This document shows positions 27,005 through 35,238 of a stretch of 42,725 nucleotides of DNA, piece after piece. Every line of letters begins with the position of its first letter. The first letter of the stretch is position 1. Where the stretch lies: assembly GCA_023436825.1 (NCBI GenBank), contig JAEZHS010000222.1:1-42725 (forward strand), given 5' to 3'. This DNA is from Pseudomonadota bacterium (GTDB lineage Bacteria > Pseudomonadota > Alphaproteobacteria > Reyranellales > Reyranellaceae). The notes under the pieces are model-generated. The model saw nothing but the letters and a program-made list of their open reading frames with translations. It was not told where the DNA came from and did not search any database. A program made the translations under genes and the position numbers.

Positions 27005-27435
27005 CAACCCGCCAATCGGTCAAAGAGCCCGTTGAGACCTTCGGTCGGCGATGACTTGGCCACTTCCGCTGCCGGTCGGGTGATGACCCGGCGAATGTCG
27101 TTGAGCGATCGCCGGGAAGGCGCCGGCGCGGACGGCCGTGCACCGGACGGACCCGACGCCAGTCCGGCTGCCTCGTCCCGCCACGATGGCGCCGCCGCCA
27201 GCAGCGGGTCCGGCGGCCGATCGAAGACGTCGGCCAGAAGGTTGCCCTGCCGCGCCGGATCGATCCCCGGCACATGGCTCTCGGAACCAGGCTCGGGACG
27301 GTCCCGGCCGAAGACGGCATCGATCAGGGGAGCCGACATCTGATCCGAGGCGCTTTCAAATTCGCGATAAGACGAGCCTACGGCGCCGGTCGCCTGCAAG
27401 AGATGGGCGACATCGTCGTTGTTCTTGACCGCCAT
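27004..27435 (-). CDS. Small first-gene protein of the bcs operon, BcsP/BcsR-like
   Basis: A 143-residue protein with no signal or membrane segment. The N-terminus (DVAHLLQATGAVGSSYREFE) resembles the opening of small cellulose-operon proteins of the BcsR/BcsP/BcsO groups. The middle is Pro/Ala/Ser-rich and probably disordered, and it ends in LNGLFDRLAG, a terminal helix motif also seen in those Pro-rich proteins. Placement directly before and coupled to bcsQ supports a role as a BcsQ partner; in E. coli BcsR binds BcsQ. Which named group it belongs to is not settled, so no symbol is given. ATG 27435 has GGAGTGAGG upstream. Confidence 0.65.
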   Translation of the reverse strand: MAVKNNDDVAHLLQATGAVGSSYREFESASDQMSAPLIDAVFGRDRPEPGSESHVPGIDPARQGNLLADVFDRPPDPLLAAAPSWRDEAAGLASGPSGARPSAPAPSRRSLNDIRRVITRPAAEVAKSSPTEGLNGLFDRLAG

Positions 27436-27497
27436 GCCCTCACTCCACCTTACGCTTCGTGTACACCACCGATCGCGTGCAGTCACCTCAGATGCCC

Positions 27498-27527
27498 TAT
27501 ATGCATGATGATACCGGGATGAATGAA
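27498..27527 (-). promoter_or_regulatory. Weak candidate promoter for the bcs operon
   Basis: On the minus strand TTCATT (27527-27522) lies 18 bases before CATATA (27503-27498), followed by a 62-base leader to the first bcs start. Both boxes are poor matches to sigma-70, but they lie at the edge of the AT-rich block and no better pair is seen. Confidence 0.22.
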
Positions 27528-27543
27528 GCACTTCGTATACTAT

Positions 27544-27756
27544 TTAACATTTTGTGTTTGTGATATTGGGCCGGGGCCAGGGCCGCGGCCAAGGTAGTGC
27601 CCGGCCATAGGGATCCTTTTGAATTTGATCGGAATACCACTCGGCAGGACGGCGCCAGGTCCCGCATCGGTTCCTCCGGAATGCCTCCGGCCAATTCTGC
27701 ATCGGCGGAGGCGCTGGCACTGCCGGTACAACCTTCAGCAGCGACGGCATGGCCAC
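27544..27756 (-). CDS. Possible small Trp/Pro-rich protein
   Basis: A 70-codon frame (GTG 27756, or ATG 27750) whose product is rich in Pro, Trp and Arg (NWPEAFRRN, TWRRPAEWYSDQIQKDPYG, then PWPRPWPRP). No stop separates this frame from the codons immediately after the lectin gene stop, so it could begin earlier. Third-position GC is lower than in neighbours. No family is recognised and no clear ribosome-binding site is seen. It may be real, a decayed gene, or noise. Confidence 0.25.
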   Translation of the reverse strand: MAMPSLLKVVPAVPAPPPMQNWPEAFRRNRCGTWRRPAEWYSDQIQKDPYGRALPWPRPWPRPNITNTKC

Positions 27757-27930
27757 GAGCGGCTTCAGCGGCTCTTGTGAGGGGCTGACGAACGTTGTCT
27801 GGAGGGCTTGCGGATAGCCTTGGAAGTCGGGCCGGTCGGAACCTCCTTGCCGTCGGCATCCACGCGAAAGCCCGGCACCAGTTCCTCCCGCAATGCCGGA
27901 AGCGAAGGATTGCCAGCGACGTTGCTCCAG

Positions 27931-28392
27931 CTATTGCCGGCGACAGTCCAGGACAATCGACTGGCCAGACGCCTCGGCGCTCGCCGAGGCGCGACGCTCG
28001 TTGCCGCCGTCGCGACACATGTAGCGCGCGTGGTACTCCTTGGGGCAGCCGGGCCGGGGATCGCCGATCTGGCGACTATCGACGCGGTAAACGCAGTAGT
28101 CGCGGCCCTGGCACTGGCGGGCAAGATCGCCGGTGACGTTGGTGCTGACATTGCCGGCGCAGTTGTTGCCATAGACGGCGCCCAGCACGCGGATCGACAC
28201 GCCACCGCCGTAGGTCGGGTTCTGGTCCTGATAGCGCGGCTGATCCTGTTGCTGCGGTCCGATCTGGATGCCGCCGCCACTTCCCGGCAGGGGGATGGTG
28301 ATCTGCGCCGCGGCCGGTAACACGCCAACGGCCAGCAGCAGCAGAATCGCCACGAGCGGACCGATGATTTCCTTGATCGGCGCCTCAGCCAT
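27931..28392 (-). CDS. Secreted SUEL-lectin-like protein
   Basis: A 153-residue protein with a signal segment (hydrophobic 10-29, cleavage near PAAAQ) and a Gly/Gln-rich linker to about 62. A cysteine-rich domain follows at 65-127 whose order IRVLGAVYG..C..C.G..C..GDP..GCPK..ARYMC matches the galactose/rhamnose-binding (SUEL) lectin fold known from animals and also found in bacterial secreted proteins. Cysteines are at 78, 94, 100, 116, 126 and 150, enough for three disulfides. ATG 28392 follows GGGGGAGG; the frame to 28488 is not supported. It is transcribed in the same direction as, and just upstream of, the bcs operon, so a role in binding surface glycans is an attractive inference. Confidence 0.7.
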   Translation of the reverse strand: MAEAPIKEIIGPLVAILLLLAVGVLPAAAQITIPLPGSGGGIQIGPQQQDQPRYQDQNPTYGGGVSIRVLGAVYGNNCAGNVSTNVTGDLARQCQGRDYCVYRVDSRQIGDPRPGCPKEYHARYMCRDGGNERRASASAEASGQSIVLDCRRQ

Positions 28393-28502
28393 GGCCGCCT
28401 CCCCCGCTTCGATCTCTCTCCTATCATACGTCGAATGCCGGTGTGCGGGCCAGAGACGCCTCGAGCCTTGACCGGTCGATAGCGGCATCCGAGGGTTGCG
28501 CC

Positions 28503-29711
28503 ATGTCCGTTGCCACGCCGGCCCTTCCCGCCCGAACCGAGCGCTTCTGGGCGGCGCTGCTGGCGGCGACGCTGATGAACCTACCCCTGGGATCGGTCTA
28601 CGCCTTCAGCGTGCTGCTGCGCCCGATCGAGCAGGAGCTCGGCATTCCGCGCTCGGCGCTGTCGCTGGTCTTCGGCCTGGCGACGGTAGGCTTCACGGCG
28701 GGCTCGGTCGGCGCCGCCTTCCTCTATCGCCTCGCCCCCGTGTCGATCCTGGTGCTCATGAGCGCACTGGTGGCCGCGGGCGGCATCGCGCTGGCGGCGA
28801 CGGCGAGCGGGCTTGCGCAATTGCTGGTGGGCTACGGCGTCGTGTTCGGCACCGGCGGCGGCGCGACCTACATCCTGCTGCAGCAGGGCGTGAACATGCT
28901 GGTGCGGCGCCGCCAGGGCCTCGTGAACGGCTACATCGTCAGCCTCTATCCCATGGGCGCGATGCTGGCGACGCCCGCTTTCCACGCCTGCAACGAAACC
29001 TTCGGCTGGCGCACGACCTTGGGCGGACTGGCGACCGTGCTGGTGGCGAGTGGCATCGCCGCGGCGCTGCTTGCCTGGCACAGCGGCGCGCGGCTGGTCG
29101 CGCCGGCGAGCATCGCGTCGACGGAGTTGACGAAGGGACCACCGATCCTGAGCGCGACTTTCTTCAAGCTGTCGACGACTTTCTTCCTGGCCGCGTCGGC
29201 CGGTCTGATGGTGCTGAGCCAGGCACGCGAGATCGTGGCGGCCTACGGCGGCGCCGCCACCTTGGCGGTGACGGCGACGACCGCCCTCACCGGCGCGATC
29301 GCGCTGGCGCGCATCAGCGGCGGCTGGCTGGTCGATCGCTTCGCGGTGCCCAACGTGGCGTGCGCGGCGCACGCGCTGGCGCTGAGCGGCGGCCTGTTGC
29401 TGACGTTCCTGCCCGCTCCCGTCACTGCCGTCGCAGGGCTGGGCATGATCGGCCTGGGCTACGGCTTCGTCTCCGGCGCCACCGCGGGTGGCATCGGCAT
29501 CTACTGGCGGCCCGCCGACTACGGCCGCGTCGCCGGCCGCACCTACATCGCCTGGTGCCTGGCCGCCGTCAGCCTGCCTGTCCTGGCCGGCTACCTGTTC
29601 GACCTGACGCGCGCCTACGACACGGCGGTGCTGATCGCCGCCGGCGCCAACGTTCTAGGCATGGCGATGGCCCTCACGATGCCGAGACGCGGGTGGCGCG
29701 GGAGAGGCTGA
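28503..29711 (+). CDS. MFS transporter, OFA (oxalate/formate antiporter-like) type
   Basis: A 402-residue inner-membrane protein with about twelve helices. The first helix region (FWAALLAATLMNLPLGSVYAFSVLLRPIEQELG) and RSALSLVFGLATV match the opening of OFA-group major facilitator proteins, which exchange small organic acids. A QGLVNGY segment near residue 140 sits at the usual loop between helices 4 and 5. The substrate is unknown; OFA members move oxalate, formate, lactate or other monocarboxylates. ATG 28503 is preceded by GAGGG. It is divergent from the lectin-like gene, with 110 bases between them for both promoters. Confidence 0.82.
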   Translation: MSVATPALPARTERFWAALLAATLMNLPLGSVYAFSVLLRPIEQELGIPRSALSLVFGLATVGFTAGSVGAAFLYRLAPVSILVLMSALVAAGGIALAATASGLAQLLVGYGVVFGTGGGATYILLQQGVNMLVRRRQGLVNGYIVSLYPMGAMLATPAFHACNETFGWRTTLGGLATVLVASGIAAALLAWHSGARLVAPASIASTELTKGPPILSATFFKLSTTFFLAASAGLMVLSQAREIVAAYGGAATLAVTATTALTGAIALARISGGWLVDRFAVPNVACAAHALALSGGLLLTFLPAPVTAVAGLGMIGLGYGFVSGATAGGIGIYWRPADYGRVAGRTYIAWCLAAVSLPVLAGYLFDLTRAYDTAVLIAAGANVLGMAMALTMPRRGWRGRG

Positions 29712-29829
29712 ATCGACGCAAGCCAACACCAGGTCGTGAGAGCGGGGCGAGTTTGACTCGCGCAACGCTGCAACCCATCCTTTCAACGCCGCTCCAGTTT
29801 GTCCGACGATTGGCGCTTGGAGGGTCATC

Positions 29830-31377
29830 ATGACGTCGTACCGGGTTCTCCGATTGCGTCGCGTGCTTTCCCGACTGGCGTTCCTCGCGGTCGCCGCTCT
29901 CGGCACGACGGCGACGGCAGCCCCACCAGCGGGCCGCGTCACCATTGCCTGGCACGTGACGATCTCGCCGAGCTGGTTCGATCCGTCGACCGCGCCGCCG
30001 CAGATCACGCCGTTCGGCATGCTCTACGCGATTCACGATGCGCTCGTCCGGCCTTATCCCGGGCACAAGATGGGCCCGAGCCTCGCCGAATCGTGGACGG
30101 AAAGCCCGGACGGCAGGACCTACGAGTTCAAGCTGCGCGCCGGGTTGACGTTCCACAACGGCGCCCCGGTGACGACCGAAGACGTGAAGTACAGCTTCGA
30201 CCGCTACAAGGGCGCCGGGGCAAAGGCGCTGCACGACCACGTCGTCGAGGTCGAGATCGTCGATCCCCTGGTCGTGCGCTTTCACCTCAAGGAGCCCTGG
30301 CCCGACTTCATGACGTTCTACGGCACGACCGCCACGGCCGCCGGACTCGTCGTGCCGAAGAAATACCTTGCCCAGGTGGGAGAGGACGGCTTCAGGAAGC
30401 AGCCGGTCGGCGCCGGCCCCTACAGATTCGTCAGCAACAAGCCCGGTCTGGAAGTCGAGCTGGAAGCCTTTCCCGCCTATTGGCGCCGCGTGCCGAGCGT
30501 GAAGACGCTGATCATGAAGAGCGTCCCCGAAGCGACGACACGCGCCGTGATGGTGAAAACCGGCGAAGCCGACATCGCCTACGCCATCGACGGTCCCGAA
30601 GCCGAGGAAATCCAGCGTGACCGGCGCCTGCAAGTGGTGGCTTCCAAGCACGCATCGATCTTCTGGATCGAGTTCACCGAGCAATGGGACGCCAAGTCTC
30701 CGTGGCACGACCCGCGGCTGCGCCACGCCGCGAACCTGGCCCTCGATCGCAAGCGGATCAACGAGGCGGCGTGCCTCGGCTTCTGCCCGCCGGCGGGCGT
30801 GATCGTGCCGCGGGTCATGGACTTCGCGCTGCAGGTCGAGCCGCCGCCCTATGATCCGGGCAAGGCCCGGCAGCTCCTCGCTGAAGCCGGCTATCCAAAG
30901 GGCTTCGAGGCCGGCGAGTTCGCCGCGATCCCCGGCTTCCCGACGGTGGCCGACGCCGTGGTGAACGATCTGAATGCGGCCGGCATCCGGGTCAGGCTGC
31001 GGCCGATGGAGCGCGCGTCCTTCTACGCGGCCTGGCAGGAAAAGAAGCTGCGCGGCCTGTTCATGACCGCGGCCGGAAACTCCGGCAACGCCGCCAGCCG
31101 CGTGGAGTCCTTCATCCAGTCCAAGGGCGCCTACGCCTATGGCGGCTACCCGGACATCGACGACCTCTTTCGACGACAGGCGGCCGAGCGCGATGCCCAG
31201 AAGCGCGAAGCGCTGCTGCACAAGATCCAGCAGCTCACGATCGAGCGGGAGATGTTCGCGCCGGTCATGGACCTCCGCACACTGAACGCCATTGGCCCGC
31301 GCATTGCCAAGCACACGATCACCGACGTCTGGATGAGCCCGTTCGTTTCCTGCGAGGATGTCGAACTCAAGCCGTAG
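29830..31377 (+). CDS. ABC transporter solute-binding protein, family 5
   Basis: A 515-residue periplasmic binding protein of the peptide/nickel/opine type (SBP_bac_5). A signal peptide ends near residue 30 (TATAAP). The family core follows: GPSLAESWTESPDGRTYEFKL with LTFHNGAPVTTEDVKYSFDR, then GAGPYRFVS and the Lys/Arg-rich second lobe. No permease or ATPase gene is beside it, so it either works with a transporter encoded elsewhere or serves another role. The ligand is unknown. It follows the MFS gene by 118 bases on the same strand. ATG 29830 has a GGAGGG-like site (GGAGGGTCATC). Confidence 0.88.
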   Translation: MTSYRVLRLRRVLSRLAFLAVAALGTTATAAPPAGRVTIAWHVTISPSWFDPSTAPPQITPFGMLYAIHDALVRPYPGHKMGPSLAESWTESPDGRTYEFKLRAGLTFHNGAPVTTEDVKYSFDRYKGAGAKALHDHVVEVEIVDPLVVRFHLKEPWPDFMTFYGTTATAAGLVVPKKYLAQVGEDGFRKQPVGAGPYRFVSNKPGLEVELEAFPAYWRRVPSVKTLIMKSVPEATTRAVMVKTGEADIAYAIDGPEAEEIQRDRRLQVVASKHASIFWIEFTEQWDAKSPWHDPRLRHAANLALDRKRINEAACLGFCPPAGVIVPRVMDFALQVEPPPYDPGKARQLLAEAGYPKGFEAGEFAAIPGFPTVADAVVNDLNAAGIRVRLRPMERASFYAAWQEKKLRGLFMTAAGNSGNAASRVESFIQSKGAYAYGGYPDIDDLFRRQAAERDAQKREALLHKIQQLTIEREMFAPVMDLRTLNAIGPRIAKHTITDVWMSPFVSCEDVELKP

Positions 31378-31462
31378 AACTGCCGCAACTCAGGGCGCCG
31401 AAATAAGGCCAAGGTAAGCCTTGTCTGCTACGCCGGCCCCCTCAACGGAAAGGGGGTTCTCG

Positions 31463-31810
31463 ATGCGTACTGCAGCGTTGAACCTGGCAGCCTTGAGTTT
31501 CACGATCGCAGGGGCATCGGCTTGTGCGACGTCGCCCGAACCGACGACCTACAACGCCACACCGGCCCTCGCCACCGATCCGACCCACCTCGCGGCTCCG
31601 AGTGACGTCGCAGGCCAGACCTTTTTCACGACCGACCCGGCCTACTTCGCAACGCCGAAATATGGCCCATACCCGACCTATTTCATGATCCCGACATATG
31701 GCCCAAACCCGACCTATTTCGTGACCCCGACCTTCATCGCGGTCGGCGGCTTTCATCGCCACCACCATCACGCGTGCGGCCATCCCGGGTCACACGCTCA
31801 CCATCGGTAG
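31463..31810 (+). CDS. Small His-rich repeat lipoprotein
   Basis: A 115-residue protein with a signal peptide ending in GASAC, a possible lipobox with Cys21. The mature part has a 12-residue repeat, YFATPKYGPYPT then YFMIPTYGPNPT and a partial YFVTPTF, encoded by 36-base repeats at about 31650-31740. The last 22 residues are His-rich (HRHHHHACGHPGSHAHHR) and could bind Ni, Zn or Cu. No named family is recognised. ATG 31463 is preceded by AAAGGGGG. It lies 85 bases after the family 5 binding protein and may be expressed with it. Confidence 0.65.
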   Translation: MRTAALNLAALSFTIAGASACATSPEPTTYNATPALATDPTHLAAPSDVAGQTFFTTDPAYFATPKYGPYPTYFMIPTYGPNPTYFVTPTFIAVGGFHRHHHHACGHPGSHAHHR

Positions 31811-31833
31811 AGCCCGCTTGTATTGAGGGCGAT

Positions 31834-31852
31834 GAGCGCGGCGCCGCGGCTC
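31834..31852. terminator. GC hairpin between convergent genes
   Basis: GAGC (31834-31837) and GCTC (31849-31852) enclose a perfect GCGGCGCCGC palindrome with one bulged G. It sits exactly at the end of the minus-strand permease gene and 24 bases after the plus-strand lipoprotein stop. No T run follows on either strand, so it is at most a weak or rho-assisted terminator. Confidence 0.3.
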
Positions 31853-32786
31853 AACCCTTGACGCCGCCCATGGTCAGGCCGGAGCTCATGCGGTGCCTGA
31901 ACGCATAATAGGTCGCGAGCGGTGGCAATGCATAGATGATCGCCGTCGCCATCATGTAGTTCCACGGCGCCACGTCGCTGTTCAGGAACTGCGCCAGTGC
32001 GACTGGCACGGTCATGCTCCGCTTATCCGACAGCAGCAGGAACTGGTACAGATATTCGTTCCAAGCCAGCAGCAGCGCATAGGTGCCGACCGCGACCAAT
32101 GCCGGCGCCATCAGCGGCAGATAGATGCGCAGATAAATGACAAGCGGCGAGGCGCCATCGATCCGCGCCGACTCGTCCAGTTCGATCGGGATGCTCCGGC
32201 CGTATTCCTGGAAGATGAAGATCGCGTATGGCGTCGCAAAGGTCACCAAAGCGGCAATCACCGACCACGGATTGTTGGCCAGCCCGTAGTGATTCATGAT
32301 CAGGTAGAAGGGGATCGCCAGGAACGATGCCGGGATCACGTATGTCAGCAACGCGGCGTTTGTAAGCAGCCATCCATTGCGCAGGCGCATTCGCCCGACC
32401 GTGAAGCTGGTCAGCGACGCGATCAGCAGCACCAGGAAGGTCACCATACCGGCGATGAATACGGTATTGCCGAACTGATGCCAGAAATGTTCCAGATACC
32501 AGTATCCCTGGGTAACGACGACCCAGAAGCTGTCGAGCGACGGCTTCACCGGGACGATGCTGGAACCGTAGACATCGCCTTCGTGCTCGAGGGCGATCAT
32601 CACGATGTTGTAGATCGGCATGAAGGTCCAGACCAACAACACGGCATAGAGCAGGGCAAGCGCCGCATTGGTCGCATATCGCCGGCGTCGCGCGGCGCGC
32701 CGCAGGCGCCCGGCTGACCCCCCAGTGGAACTCGACGTGGCGGCGACCGCGACCGGCGTGGTGGCGGCGAAGCTTCGCATGCTCAC
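31851..32786 (-). CDS. Carbohydrate ABC permease, MalG type (copy 1)
   Basis: A 311-residue inner-membrane permease with six helices and the ATPase-coupling EAA loop ELDESARIDGASPLVIYLRIYLPLMAP near residue 205. It would pair with the MalF-type gene directly upstream. Start GTG 32786 is chosen: GGAGGT lies six bases before it and it overlaps the upstream TGA as GTGA; ATG 32780 is the alternative. It has the shared segments GYWYL..FW.QFGN with copy 2 (35316-36197), so the two arose by duplication. The substrate is unknown but the subfamily is typically for sugars or polyols. Confidence 0.88.
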   Translation of the reverse strand: MSMRSFAATTPVAVAATSSSTGGSAGRLRRAARRRRYATNAALALLYAVLLVWTFMPIYNIVMIALEHEGDVYGSSIVPVKPSLDSFWVVVTQGYWYLEHFWHQFGNTVFIAGMVTFLVLLIASLTSFTVGRMRLRNGWLLTNAALLTYVIPASFLAIPFYLIMNHYGLANNPWSVIAALVTFATPYAIFIFQEYGRSIPIELDESARIDGASPLVIYLRIYLPLMAPALVAVGTYALLLAWNEYLYQFLLLSDKRSMTVPVALAQFLNSDVAPWNYMMATAIIYALPPLATYYAFRHRMSSGLTMGGVKG

Positions 32787-33700
32787 AGCTGCACCTCCGC
32801 GGTCTTCAGCCTGCGCATCAGGATAATCACCAGTGGGATCATTACGGGCAATGCCGTCATCACGACCGCGACGCCAAGATCCGGCCGGGCCAGGTCAAAG
32901 GCGTTGCGAATGCCCAAGGTTGCCAGCAGGTGCGTTTCGTTGTTCGGTCCGCCACCCGTCACGAAGAACACCGTGTTGAAGTCGCCAAGCAGGAAGATCG
33001 TCGCGAGCAAGGTCAACACGAGGTACAGGTTGGCGAGCAGCGGGAAGGTCACGAACAAGAACCTGCTCAATCCAGTCGCCCCATCGACCTTCGCCGCGTC
33101 ATAGATGTCCTGCGGGATCGACATTCGGCCGGCAAGCAGGATCACGGTCCAGAACGGCGTCCATTTCCACAGATGCGAAGCGATCGCCGAGCCCAGCGCA
33201 GTCCAACGTTCGTTCAACCAGGACGGACCCTCGATGCCGCCCAGGATCCAAAGCGCGTTGTTCAGCAGGCCCCATTCGCCGTTGAGCATCCAATGGAGCG
33301 AGATGAAGGCAGGCAGTTGTGGCACCGCCCAGGGCAGCACGAACAGCATCAGCATCGCCTTGGTCAACCAGCCCGGCCGCATGAAGACTCCGGACAGCAG
33401 CAACGCCAGGAACAGCTTGAGGTTGACCCCGAGTGCCACAAAAATCAGCGTGTTGACGACCGTGTCCTGGTAGATCACGTCGGAAAGGACTTCGGAGTAC
33501 AGGGCCGGGTCGCTCCCCATCCAGAGGCCGTAGAACACGGGATAGGCGACGAAGGCCAGGAGTACCGCGACGTATGGAACACTGAATGCGAGAGCCCAGG
33601 TGAACTCCGACCCCTTGAGGTTCCCGCGCCAATAACGCCAGAACGATCGCCTTCGCCTCGGAACGGGCGGGCTGACATCCAGGACGGTCGAAGCGGTCAT
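32783..33700 (-). CDS. Carbohydrate ABC permease, MalF type (copy 1)
   Basis: A 305-residue permease with about six helices. The EAA loop is IPQDIYDAAKVDGATGLSRF near residue 200, and the C-terminus ends RRLKTAEVQL. The second MalF-type gene at 36194-37102 shares the EAA loop, GSEF.WA.AF..PYV..LLAF and the terminal RRLxTxEVQL, so these are recent-looking paralogues. ATG 33700 is preceded by GAGAGG and lies nine bases from the binding-protein stop. It is translationally coupled to the MalG partner. Confidence 0.88.
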   Translation of the reverse strand: MTASTVLDVSPPVPRRRRSFWRYWRGNLKGSEFTWALAFSVPYVAVLLAFVAYPVFYGLWMGSDPALYSEVLSDVIYQDTVVNTLIFVALGVNLKLFLALLLSGVFMRPGWLTKAMLMLFVLPWAVPQLPAFISLHWMLNGEWGLLNNALWILGGIEGPSWLNERWTALGSAIASHLWKWTPFWTVILLAGRMSIPQDIYDAAKVDGATGLSRFLFVTFPLLANLYLVLTLLATIFLLGDFNTVFFVTGGGPNNETHLLATLGIRNAFDLARPDLGVAVVMTALPVMIPLVIILMRRLKTAEVQL

Positions 33701-33709
33701 GGTCGCCTC

Positions 33710-35092
33710 TCACGACTGCCGGATCGGGTATTTGGCGAATATCTCCTTGAGCTCGTTGAAAGCGACGTCGATCGCGTCGGTCGCCTTGCTTCCCTTCTTT
33801 GCAACGGCGATCATCGCCTTGCTGTAGACGTGCTGCGCGTACACTTCGGCCATCGCCGGATTGTAGACGTAGTAGTCCGGCTGCGTTGGCCCGAGCAGCC
33901 CCTGCTGGACGTAGCCTTTCAAGTGCGGGTCCTTCGGGTTCTGCCAGAAGGGAGTGTTGGCCTCCTCCGGCATCGCGGGCAGCCAGCGGCCCAACCCTGT
34001 TTCGTTGAACTCCCGCAGGACCGTGGGCTGGATGAAGTACTTGAGGAAATCCTTGGCCACCGCGACGTTCTTGGCTCCCTTGGGGATCACCGCATTGGTC
34101 ATCCCGGTAATGGAAGTCACTGGCTCGCCGTCGTTGGTGGTCGGATAAAGCAGGCCATCAGTCACGATCTCGTCGAAATACCACTCGGGGTGCTTTTCCT
34201 TGACTGCGACCTCGGTCGACAACGTGCCGTCGACATCCATCACCATCAGCTTGGCGTGGAACGCGTTGTTGTCGTCGGCGTCATTCCAGTTGATCGCACT
34301 CGGCGGCACATAGCCGTCACGGTACGCCCCACCGAGATACTCGCAGGCCTTGATCGCCGCCGTCCTGATCCTGTCGTCGAGATTGAGCTTGCCATCCTCC
34401 GCGACGATGCCCTGGCCGCCATAGCCGTGCATGAACGCATTGAACAGGTTGGCCGGATCGACGCCGTTGGCCGTCACCTGGAAACCGAGCCCATATACCT
34501 TGCGCTCGCCCTTCTTGCGCAGATTGTCCTGGACTTTCTTGTAGAAGTCGAAATAGGCATCCCACGTCTTAGGACGCTCCGCCAAATTCATGCCTGCCTT
34601 CTCGACCAGTGATTTCCAGGTATGACAGGGCACGCAGGCGCCGCGGATCGGCACGCCGTAGAAGGCGCGCTTTTTCGTGACGTCGTTGTAGGCCTGGGCA
34701 GCCTTCAGGGCGGTTTGACTGTATTTCGCCCTCTGCGTTTCGACGACATCCTCGGTGTCGATCCACTTGTCCTGCCAAGCGTACAGCTGAAGGATCTCAC
34801 CCGGGTTGTTCTGCGTCACATCCGGGACGACGCCACTGGTGATCGCGGAGACGATCTTCTGCCGCATCGGCGCGAACGGGATAATGCTGAGCTCGACCTT
34901 GTTGCCGCTCGCCTTCTCGTAGTCAGCGACGGCCTTGCGCAGCGCTACATCCTCGTCCTCGACAAAGCCCTGCGCGAACCACAATGACATCGTCTTGGCC
35001 TGGGCATTGGCAATATAGGGCCGTGCCAGGGTGCCGGCGGCCGCCAGGCCGAGCGACCCCTGCAGCAGCAAGCGCCGCTTGAAGAGAGCCAT
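33710..35092 (-). CDS. ABC transporter sugar-type binding protein, family 1
   Basis: A 460-residue periplasmic solute-binding protein. The N-terminus has a KRRLLLQG twin-arginine-like signal followed by a hydrophobic run and cleavage near ANAQA. The two-lobed fold of family 1 is indicated by PFAPMRQKIVSAITSGVVPDV near residue 75 and TGMTNAVIPKGAKN near residue 335. A CVPC pair near residue 152 is unusual for the family and may be a disulfide. ATG 35092 has GGGAGG upstream. It is the only binding protein in the locus and sits between the two permease pairs. The ligand is unknown. Confidence 0.87.
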   Translation of the reverse strand: MALFKRRLLLQGSLGLAAAGTLARPYIANAQAKTMSLWFAQGFVEDEDVALRKAVADYEKASGNKVELSIIPFAPMRQKIVSAITSGVVPDVTQNNPGEILQLYAWQDKWIDTEDVVETQRAKYSQTALKAAQAYNDVTKKRAFYGVPIRGACVPCHTWKSLVEKAGMNLAERPKTWDAYFDFYKKVQDNLRKKGERKVYGLGFQVTANGVDPANLFNAFMHGYGGQGIVAEDGKLNLDDRIRTAAIKACEYLGGAYRDGYVPPSAINWNDADDNNAFHAKLMVMDVDGTLSTEVAVKEKHPEWYFDEIVTDGLLYPTTNDGEPVTSITGMTNAVIPKGAKNVAVAKDFLKYFIQPTVLREFNETGLGRWLPAMPEEANTPFWQNPKDPHLKGYVQQGLLGPTQPDYYVYNPAMAEVYAQHVYSKAMIAVAKKGSKATDAIDVAFNELKEIFAKYPIRQS

Positions 35093-35238
35093 AGTCGCCT
35101 CCCATTCGTTATTCGCACCGCGTACATGACGCTGACGCTGTATTTTTGTTTTGACGACGGGTGAGCTCGGCTCGGAGGACAGGCTCTACCGGCCCACCTC
35201 AACACCCAACTTCGTTGGATTCGGGAAAACGTAGCACA

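Larger units (their letters stand above)
27436..27930. other. Intergenic region with an AT-rich bcs regulatory stretch
   Basis: A 495-base gap between the bcs operon start and the stop of the lectin-like gene. Bases about 27498-27575 are clearly more AT-rich than their surroundings (ATACTATTTAACATTTTGTG), as expected for a promoter or operator region of the bcs operon. Between 27544 and 27930 short minus-strand frames follow the lectin gene: one at 27544-27756, listed separately, and one ending at 27765 that reads REELVPGFRVDADGKEVP. They could be small genes or the remains of one broken gene. No plus-strand gene is evident. Confidence 0.5.

Noticed and set aside
32930..34612. 560-codon plus-strand frame opposite the permease and binding-protein genes
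   Set aside because: Runs across two real genes on the other strand and has no recognisable domain.
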